Shown here piece after piece: positions 55,986 through 64,000 of a stretch of DNA of 64,000 nucleotides; within the stretch, counting starts at the first letter, position 1, and every line of letters starts with the position of its first letter. The translations under genes were made by a program, and so were the position numbers. The notes beneath the pieces were generated by a model. The model was not told the origin of the DNA. It worked only from the letters and a program-made list of their open reading frames with translations, and did no database searches. The stretch spans positions 36,762,571-36,826,570 of the forward strand of contig NC_081542.1 in NCBI RefSeq assembly GCF_901000735.1. Direction: 5' to 3'. The DNA is from Corylus avellana (taxonomy: Eukaryota; Streptophyta; Magnoliopsida; Fagales; Betulaceae).

Positions 55986-58873
55986 TTATGTTTGAGAGCA
56001 TCCCCAGCCCTCATGTTGAAGAGCATATTTTATATTTTTGGGTTCTTGAGGAAGATCAAGGAGAGAGAGAAGTGCATACCGTGGATTAGGCTTGGTGATA
56101 CCAGATTTGGAACGGGTTACCATAGTATGACGAGCTGGTGTATGAGGATCAAGACCGGATCTCGAACTTGAAGTTTCAACATTCAAACTTGCATCAATAG
56201 AAGATGACATATCTGGATTTGGACACATGTCAATGGATGGTGGTGGGCTCGGTGAACTTGGGCTTTGTTGACCCTGACCGGTTAGGTTGAGTGGAGGAAC
56301 TACCAAAGTGGCATCAATGGGCGAATCCAATGGAACAATTGGGCTAATAGCAAGTTATTATGGCCCATTGAATGGTGGTGGGCTTGATGAACTTGAATTT
56401 TGTAAGCCTTGAGCAATTGGAACAGATGTAGGAACCGTCAAGGTGGCATTAGTAGGTGAATCGAAAGGCGCAATAGGGCTTATAACAGGTTCTTGTGGCC
56501 AATTGAAAGTTAATGATGAGGTAGAGGAATCTGCAACAGTGTCAACCCACTCCTTGAAGGAGGTCATTAGACGATTTTCAAGAGGAGTATGCCATAAATG
56601 TGGAGTAGCAAAAGGAAAAATATGCTCATCAAAAACAACATTCCTAGACGTGTAGATACGACCAGTAGGAGGATGTAAACAACGATATCCATTGTATTTG
56701 GAATTGTAACCAATGAAGACACAAGGCATTGATTTTGGCCCAAGTTTGTCCGAAGCATAATCACGAAGATAAGGAAAACACTTACTACCAAAAACTCTAA
56801 ATGAGCTAAAATCAGGAATTTTGCTAAATAATGCTTCAAATGGTGAAGATATGTTAAGCACAGAAGATGGCAAGCGATTAATGAGGAAAACAGATGTGAT
56901 AAAAGCATCAACCCAAAATCATTTAGGGATTTTGGAGTGGGCCATCATGGTTAAACCAAGCTCAGTAATATTGTGATATTTTCTTTCAGCCATCCCATTC
57001 TGTTCAGGTGTTTTAGGACAAGACACATGATGAATAATACCCAATTGGCGAAGATGGTTTGTGAAAACCCTATCAATATACTCATCGCCACCAACAGATT
57101 GAAATGTTAAAAATTTTGTATCAAACTGCCGTTCTACCATTGATTGTAAAGTAAGAAAGCATTGAAAGAAATCAGATTTACGCCTAAGAGGATAAAACAT
57201 ATGTAAATCATGTGCATTCATCAATAAAAATAATATAATAACGATACCAATCATGTGATGTAACCAGAGAAGGTCCCCACAAATCAGAATGAATAATAGA
57301 AATAGGCTTAGTAGAACAATCTCTAGTGGAAATAAAAGGCAAACAACATGATTTTCCAATTTAACAACTATCACAAATAGATTTATTCTTCTTCCAACTA
57401 GCAACTCTAATTCAATTGCTCTTATGTAAAAACTGAACCACCTTAGATTGTGGATGACCAAGCCGCCAATGCCATATCCAGTCACTTGCACTCTGTTGAC
57501 GATTGGAGAAAAAGACCTTTGGTTGAGCATCATCAAGTGCATACAGGTTACCTCGCCTACTGTTCTGGATCATGATATTTTGGGTTTCCTTGTCCTTAAT
57601 CACAACATTAACATTTGAGAACTCAACTTTACAAGGATAATCATCAGTGAATTGACACACAGATAAAATATTTTTCTTAAGCTTAGGTACTAAAAGAACC
57701 TTCTTCATAATCATTTTTCCATGCGTAGTATTTAGAAAAGTATCACCAGTGTGAGAGATGTTAAGCAAGTCACCATTTCCAACCATAACACTATCACGAC
57801 CATTATAAGGTTTCAAATTAACTAACGTACCTGAATCACCAGTCATGTGATTAATAGCGGCTGTGTCTGGAAACCATTCATTATCCTAACTATTTGTAAT
57901 GGCCATGGCAGCAGAGCTTGTGGAATATCAGTGAGAGCAAAGGACTGATTGAACCTACGCTAACATTTGAGTGCAGAATGCCCATTGTTTTCCACATATT
58001 TGACATGGTAAAGTAGAGCCAGAATTAAAAAACTGACTATGGTCATGAGAAGTTGGTGTGTGAGGCCCCTGGTTTTTGGTAGGTGGAGGAAGATTTGGAG
58101 CATGATTCCATTTGTTATGATGACCAAATTGGGTAAATCCCCTTCCTCGAGAGGAAAACTTGTTGTTGGCACGTCCCCTTTGAGAAAAATAAGGCCCCTT
58201 CTGACTTACAAAGGCAACTGGTTGGTTATTTGAAGTGTGTGGTTCATGTATGGAGAGCCATGTTTCATGACTTTGCTAAAGTGGAATAATCTTAGTGTAG
58301 GTGGGTGTTGGTGGTTTAAGCATGGTGGTGACAAAGGACTTATATTCACTGCCTAAACCATTCAATAACCAAAAAAACTTTCTTTTGGCTCTCAATTGGC
58401 TTGCAAATAGCAGCCAAGTCATCACAAATAATCTTAAAATCTATGAGATACTCAGTCATGGTTAAAGTTCCCTTTCTGAGGGTTTGCAATTTTTGAGTAA
58501 GATGAAATTCTCTTTCTTGAGAGTCATGAGCAAAAGCAGTATATAAAGCATTCCATACCTTTAGTGATGAGTCAAGCCCAATGACAAGGCTCAATGTATC
58601 TTCGGACAATGTACCAGTGATCCATCATTTCAAAAGACGATCTGAACTTCTCCATGCTGTAAATTCTGGATTATCCACCAATGTTGGATTTGTTGGAGTT
58701 GCATCTGCTTTGGGGGGAAGGGAAATTTTTCCATCAATGAAACTTTGAAGCTCTTGGCTTTCTATCAAGCCTAACATTTGAGTTTACCATCGAAGATAAT
58801 TGGTTTGAGTGAGTTTCAAGGACACAAAATTGCCGATATTCAAGGTAGATGGGTAAGGATATGAAGTAGCCAT
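55986..58873 (-). pseudogene. Copia-2 gag, protease and integrase remnant
   Basis: From an ATG at 58873 (MATSYPYPSTLNIGNF), gag fragments include LTQTNYLRW followed by a stop, and FHLTQKLQTLRKGTLTMTEY (58346-58609). A zinc-knuckle region lies near 57970. The protease to pre-integrase part is 57412-57846 (GDSGTLVNL, then WIWHWRLGHPQSKVV). The integrase core is broken at 56919-57542 (HHVSCPKTPEQNGMAERKYH). The segments at 56358-56873 and 55986-56330 hold the integrase C-terminal part (PYLRDYASDKLGPKS, FIGYNSKYNGYRC) and the Ser/Pro linker. Several stops and frame shifts. Confidence 0.88.
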
Positions 58874-59471
58874 GAGAGATGGAGGTTCTGAGGTATTTCA
58901 TGTTAGAGAAGAACAAGAAAGGAAACAAAAATAAAAAAGGGAAAAAAATGAAAATAAAATGAAAAAGGAATGGAATAGAGTAGAAGAGGAAAGAAAAAAA
59001 AAAATCTTGGGTATAGGTGGTCAAGCGCACAAGTTTCAAGAGATGGATTTTGTGGTGGAGAAAGATTTGAAGTCTTGTGAGTATGTGGACTTTGGTCAAC
59101 TAAGAAAAAGAAACACAAGAAAACGTTTGATGCAACTAAGAAAAAAAAAATGTATATTCAACCCACACAACTCAGTTTGTGTGTGGCTCTGATATCATGA
59201 GAATATTTGAGAGAATTTTGTATTTTTGAATATCTTTCTTCTTACATTGTACAGAGGTGGTGAGTTATATTTATACACCCATGCATTGATTACAAAGAGA
59301 GATCTTAGGAAGATATGCTAAGATTACATGAGAGAAGAAAATAAGTAACTGCTATTTCCCTTGATATACTACTAACGGTTATATCCCTTGATTTATGCAG
59401 CCATCTCTTGATTTTGATTCACTCTTTAATCCTGTCATTGTTGTGGCATTATCATTGGTTCTACTATGTAG

Positions 59472-60593
59472 TACAATCTGTCTTTCTTAGGCATGGTCTA
59501 TCTAACTCTTTTAATCATATGTCAATTAAAATCATTGTATAACCATCATCCCCATAATTATAGAAAATAAAAATGATTTGAATTTAATAAAAGTAAAAAA
59601 CTTTCTTAGACAAGGTAAGAATTTCACAAATATTGATTTTGAAATTAAGAACAATCGCATTTAAACATTAAGAACTATATTAAACTGTAGCAATTCTCAT
59701 AATTATACAACCAACATGCATAAACTGAAAATCTACAAATTAAGATACAATCAAACGATTGTCCTTGGATAGGGTTACATCAATACCCGACAAAGGATTT
59801 TAGCCGTTCATGACTCTGCTAAGCCTCAATAACTATTTGCTGAATTTTTGTTCTCAGTAGCAGTGTGTCTTTCTTCAAGGGTTAGAGGCCTATTTATAGG
59901 GAGTAGGAGAACTCTAAAAATGCTAAAAACCCTAGGTAAATCGTAGCTCAGTCTCCCAGTCCAAGTAGGAGACTGAAAACCTTCTCTAGGGTGGATTGGG
60001 CACTTTCCGGACTTTTCAACATGAGTGCGCTCGATCCCACTTACGCATGTGGGCTGATGTACGCTCGATCTCACTGATGGTGGGCTCGTGCGCACCTACG
60101 CATGTGGCTGTTTTGTGTCTTATCTTGCGGGATGATTTGGGCATAACCAACGTCCAAATTAGGAACTTTTTATTTCACAATATTTTATAGCCATTTGAGT
60201 TAGCTTTCCAATGCCACTAGTTTCACCTCAATCCAATACTGGAACAGAAAGTTATGATCAAAATATTGAAACGTGTGCTAGGCCTTCTCAAAGTCTGCTT
60301 TTAAGCCCAAAATTAATGATTTTTCTTGTATTCTCCCTAAAATCCTAAAAACATGAAAACAAAATAAAATCAAGGGTAAATATATCATAAAACCTTGAGT
60401 CAACGCGCCAAAATTAAATAGTCCTTAAGTTTTTTTTTTTTCGAAAATTTACTCCCTGAGCTAATTAAAATACCAGAAAAATCCCTGCCGTCAGACTTTT
60501 GTAACTGTCGTTACTCCCTTCTAAACAGTGCATTTTACGAATGCCAGATTGACAAAAAATGTTAATCCCACGTGTCCAAGTTTACACGTAGGA
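59472..60593. other. non-coding DNA, possible old retroelement remnant
   Basis: It continues the pre-Copia target sequence. It includes TATTTATAGGGAG (about 59891), a CGATC/ACGCATGTGG reiterated stretch (60029-60110) and poly-T near 60431. About 60370-60500 resembles one arm of a palindromic MITE (TAAATAGTCCTTAAG, ACTCCCTGAGCTAATT) without its partner. No gene is recognised. Confidence 0.45.
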
Positions 60594-60637
60594 CCAAAAC
60601 TCACCGTTTTGGTCACATCCAAAACGGTGAGTTTTGG
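60594..60637. other. perfect 19-bp inverted repeat with 6-nt loop
   Basis: CCAAAACTCACCGTTTTGG (60594-60612), loop TCACAT, then its exact reverse complement (60619-60637). Each arm is itself partly palindromic (CCAAAAC/GTTTTGG). Strand and function are undetermined; no U-tract follows. Confidence 0.9.
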
Positions 60638-61336
60638 AAACTTGGGGGTTTCAAATAAAACCCCCATGTCATATCTCTTCCCCAACGAAACACACCATAG
60701 ACGCATTCAATCCCCGGCATACCCACCGACCCATGCAGCAGCTGAACGGAGACCCACCGATGCACCCACCGACGGCTGAACAGAGACCCACCGGCACGAT
60801 AGAATCCATTGTCGAGCCTAGCGGTCCGACCACCCATTTTCTGACCTAGAACCGTGACCCACCGGCTGGCAACCCATCCAAGGTAATTTCCCATACTTTT
60901 TTTGTGGTCTGTGCTAGTCTAACAATGTGGGTGTGGAATAGCAGAAAGTAATTCTGGCTTAAATCATCAACTACCACTTTTTGTTGTTTTTCATCCCAAC
61001 AAACCCCCTTTTGAATGAGTATAATATTTATGCTACTGTTTCGATAGATACTTTGACAATGACTATATTAAATGTAGAGTATTCATCAATAGAAGCATTA
61101 GTAATCTTATAATTTATTGTAGAGAATATAGCATTTGACAAACACTCACAAGTGCCTCGTTTTGTTCAAGTTTGAAAATGATATAGGTAGGTGATTCCAG
61201 ATATGTGATTCTAATAAATTTGTGACCATTCCAAATATTGTGACCATGCCTGCCCAAGCTTTCTTGTTAAAGTGTGGCCAGTCTTATTCCCCTTATATAT
61301 TGTTTAGTTCTGTGTATATTTTGTTCAGATAGTAAG
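60638..61336. other. upstream region of the GRF zinc-finger gene
   Basis: 60700-60880 is rich in CCACCGAC/CCCACCG repeats (for example GACCCACCG four times). Short frames there on both strands look like products of this low complexity. The remainder is AT-rich. Confidence 0.45.
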
Positions 61337-61939
61337 ATGAATAGGAAGAAGAAAATTCTTGTGGATGGAGACAATGAAGACGAACTCTACACAGTGAAGC
61401 CCAAAAAGGTTTGTAAATTTTATTTTGTTAAACCCATAATGGAATTGTGATTACTGCTAATGATTTAGGGTTTCACTGTAGAATGAACAGTCAAAGTCGT
61501 CGGCATCTATAATATCGTTGGCCAAAGAGGACATAGAACCTGTGCAGTGTAGGTGCGGCCTTACAACCCCAATTATGACATCCACGACTATAAGAAATCC
61601 TGGGAGGCGATTTTATGGATGTGCAATGTATGACTACAAAAAGGTATTTGAATTTGGCAAATCTAGTGCCGTGAAATAGTTGTTAATTCGTACTTGTTCG
61701 TAATTGTCAATTTGTTTGTGTACTGACACAAAGTTGGACAATGTCGTTTTTTCCAATAGTATGACGAACAAACTTGTGCTCGCGGAAGGAAGGTCCTACC
61801 TGGGTTGTACAAACAAGTTAATTACTTGAAGGGCGAAGTGTCATCACTTAGGCCTAGACTAAGGATTCAAACATATATGTTAGTTTTTTCTTTGGTGGTT
61901 TGTGTTTTGCTGATTTGTCTAAGGTTGATAGGGCATTGA
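61337..61939 (+). CDS. small GRF zinc-finger protein with C-terminal membrane segment (three exons)
   Basis: Exons 61337-61408, 61482-61643 and 61760-61939, all phase 0 with GT-AG introns of 73 and 116 bp, give 137 residues. The N-terminus is basic then acidic (MNRKKKILVDGDNEDELY). A GRF-type zinc finger starts at CRCGLTTPIMTSTT and continues NPGRRFYGC. A stretch typical of plant GRF/TM proteins follows (YDEQTCARGRKVLPGLYKQ), then a hydrophobic helix YMLVFSLVVCVLLICLRL near the C-terminus. The family is plant-specific, often mobile-element associated, and of unknown role. The usual CGFFxW block between the third and fourth metal ligands is missing at the exon 2/3 join, so the finger may be defective or the exon boundary wrong. 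Confidence 0.65.
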
Positions 61940-62730
61940 TTAATGCTTTTTTTATTGCATGTTTTGTATCACCTTGCTTCAATTAGGGGATTAGGCCAAG
62001 TGATTATTAAAACCCCAATAACTTCTTGAATTTGTATAATTATATGTACGTTAATGTTTGGACCGAATGTGAGCACGCTATATTTGGTGGTTACCTGTTT
62101 TGTTACATCTGTTTCAATGCAAAATACTTCTAGTAGAACTATGTATACCGAATGTACCGACCGACACCGAATCGACTTAGCAACAATTTGTTTTTAGAAA
62201 AAGCTATGAAATCATAAGAATTAGCCAAGTGATTAATAAGTGACTGACTCGGCAACAATTTGTTTTTAGAAAAAGAAAAGGGAAAACATAGAAGAAAAAT
62301 GGTTTGAAGGACATAAAAATGGTTTGGTGCAAATGTTTGCTTCTTGCTTTGTCTTATTTATTTGCATACATACGCATATTACACAAAATCAACAATGTCA
62401 ACAAGTTTTGAGGAAAAGCGCCACCATTGTCATATATTATGGCATATTACATTCATATACGACAAGCAAAATAGAACGTCTTAAACCAAAGGTAACGGGG
62501 AAGGTGATAAGTGTTTAATACATCACTAACATTAAAAAAATAATAATAATAACATAAATAAATAAATAAAAATAAAAAAACACTGAAGTTACTTCATGCC
62601 AAAGGTATCGGGGAATGTGATAAGTGTTTAATACAACATCACTAACAATTTAAAAAAAAAAAAAAAAAAAAAAACACTTAAGTTACTTCATAACATCACT
62701 AATGTCATTGTGTAGCACTACATTTTCAGC
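61940..62730. other. intergenic DNA with a ~110-bp tandem duplication
   Basis: GGTGATAAGTGTTTAATAC with a following CATCACTAAC recurs at about 62502 and 62617. Each is followed by A-rich tracts and an AACAC(T)GAAGTTACTTCAT phrase. TTTGTTTTTAGAAAAAG repeats near 62187 and 62260. No gene is seen. Confidence 0.55.
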
Positions 62731-64000
62731 TCCTTAGTAGACGAGTAGAACTACGTGTACCACCATGATGTGATGACCTTGTCCTACTAGCTTCTGCCTA
62801 TGGTTCATGTTGGGATCCATACAATGCATTAGCAAAAATAAAATAAACAGAATAAAATGTGAAATAATTTATTTTGTTTTACCTATGACTGAGTAGCCTA
62901 TGTGTACGAACCGTCGGAGGTGACGACCTTGCTTGTCCTTCTTTCTGGGGCTAACATTGTGATATCTACAATGCATTCAGAAAAAAACAAAACAAAAAAA
63001 GTCAAAACATAAGTACCAAAAATTACATAGAAAGTCGATCGATATTTTGGCATATCTAATCGCACACTAACAAAACTAATAATACAGCATGTTGTATGAT
63101 TACTAAACCATTTAGTTATTTCTAGTTTTACCTGTGACTCATTAGCCATATAGGTACGAACAGTTGCTTGTGATGACCCTCCTGCTGCTTTTGTGTGTGG
63201 TCCATATTGTGATCCCTAGAATGCATGCATTAACCAAACATAGTCAGAATAGAACATTTTTAGGCTAAGATAATGTAGTATGATTTTTAGTAAGTAACTA
63301 AGTTAGCAACAATAATACTAATATTCGTCTATTCAATAAGTAGTAAGTTTAGAAATTTTGGTTTTACTTGTACTCGAGTAGTATCATTTTTAGGATTATA
63401 TTTCTTTGGTTTCCACCTCTTCCGGTCTTCCCTCAAAGGTAAGGCACAACCTTTGTAATTATGCCCTAAACCCCCACAATTTCCACATCTTACAACATAG
63501 CCACTTCGAGTTAGCTTGAAGGGGTTAGTTGGCTCATCTGGTGTTTTTTTCCTAGCAATCTTTGATCTACCAGGAGCCTTTCTAATGATAGGTGGCAGAA
63601 TCTCATCGCATGCATCATTAGCTGGCCATGTATCCGGACTTTCTATGCCATATACTCAAGATGCATATCCTTGCATGTACTTGGCCATCTTATAATACCC
63701 ATCCAAATACTCCTCCGGCTTTTGCTTATGCATGTAAATTGCAGCACAAGCATGTGAGCAAGGGATCCCATTCAACTGCCATCTCCCACATGTATACGTG
63801 TGATGATCTAACCTGACTAAACGTCGTGCATCGTACACGTGGTCGACCTCGAACTCCAGTTCATTCTGCCACCGACTGATACAATTTCTTGCTTCACTTT
63901 TTGATCTCTCCAAAAAAAATTTTAAATCTTTGGGCATATAGTGTATTGTGCTGCCCGGACTCCATTTCTTTTTTGCTGGAAGCGTGACATTATCATTCGA
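62731..64000 (-). pseudogene. Mutator-like (MULE) transposase gene, 3' part, runs off the window
   Basis: The minus-strand frame is open from the window edge (64000) to a TGA at 63656. It holds the SWIM zinc finger of plant MULE transposases (YTCGRWQLNGIPCSHACAAI), followed by KPEEYLDGYYKM. Past the TGA the same frame continues VYGIESPDTWP, a basic PGRSKIARKK stretch, and a CCHC knuckle CGNCGGLGHNYKGC to about 63370. The TGA is therefore probably a nonsense change. Three short related exon-like blocks follow (about 63133-63221, 62889-62967 and 62740-62822). The two on the right each abut a GTAAAAC donor-like site. The DDE core would lie outside the window. This may be a dead MULE or a domesticated relative; the sequence does not settle it. 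Confidence 0.75.

Larger units (their letters stand above)
53271..59466 (-). mobile_element. decayed Ty1/copia retrotransposon (Copia-2) with TSD TGTAG
   Basis: Two 269-bp LTRs (53271-53539 and 59198-59466) are bounded by TGTAG (53266-53270 and 59467-59471). On the minus strand they start TATTAGAACC (or TAGTAGAACC) and end ATATTCTCA, a TA..CA pair. About ten differences between LTRs show it is older than Copia-1. The primer-binding site TGATATCAGAGCC has one change from the tRNA-Met complement. The polypurine tract TTTGTGGGGGAG adjoins 53539. The coding region has many stops and frameshifts and is split by a CACTA element (54990-55977). Confidence 0.93.

Noticed and set aside
60521..60894. 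Overlapping frames on both strands rich in His, Pro and Thr
   Set aside because: They arise from reiterated CCCACCG sequence and the perfect hairpin. No conserved domain.

Overview
This is nuclear DNA from a flowering plant, most likely a eudicot. The signs are AT-rich intergenic DNA, GT-AG introns, plant-specific gene families (germin-like proteins, a QRT3-type pectinase, small RING ligases, a GRF zinc-finger membrane protein) and dense nested plant transposons (hAT, Ty1/copia, CACTA, Mutator-like, TRIM-like LTR elements, MITEs, short tRNA-derived SINE-like repeats). I cannot name the species. Three runs of exactly 100 N (15610-15709, 39180-39279, 55590-55689) show a scaffold of four contigs.

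Layout. 1-3876: minisatellite and reiterated blocks leading into a dead hAT transposase (minus strand). 6907-10793: a three-exon QRT3-like polygalacturonase gene whose last exon is cut by an apparently young full-length Copia element (10794 to beyond 15609, minus strand); its two LTRs are identical over all 193 visible bases. 15710-19200: a second hAT copy carrying the same disabling lesions as the first. 20150-22720: three unrelated tandem or low-complexity arrays. 24071-24937 and 49933-50702: two closely related two-exon germin-like genes with conserved promoters and 3' flanks. Between them lie a RING-H2 gene (25629-26225), several palindromic MITEs, and a 9.9-kb segment present twice (29275-39179 and 39280-49187).

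The two 9.9-kb copies meet exactly at the second gap: copy 1 ends at the gap, copy 2 begins at it, and only copy 2 continues into new sequence. This is the pattern expected from two overlapping contig ends, probably two haplotypes, left unmerged. Everything inside is therefore listed twice: a TRIM-like element, a RING-D ligase gene (frameshifted in copy 1, open in copy 2), an RNase H-like relic, a CACTA end and MITEs. If the overlap is false, the germin-like genes are about 16 kb apart rather than 26 kb.

51400-60400 is a nest: a MITE inside an RNase H-like relic, then a decayed Copia element (53271-59466, target duplication TGTAG) split by a CACTA element (54990-55977, target duplication AAG). 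The right end holds a perfect 19-bp hairpin (60594-60637), a small GRF zinc-finger/transmembrane gene (61337-61939, three exons) and the 3' end of a Mutator-like transposase gene that runs off the window on the minus strand.

The ordinary plant genes appear to be the two germin-like proteins (apoplastic cupins), the RING ligases, the interrupted QRT3-like pectinase and the GRF protein. Nothing ties them into one pathway beyond local duplication. I found no convincing new enzymatic or defence system. The most unusual structures are the apparent contig-overlap duplication with an allelic RING lesion, the 69-bp palindrome-bearing array in the TRIM-like element, the palindromic subterminal array of the CACTA element, and the degenerate ~300-bp tandem array at 20150-20860.
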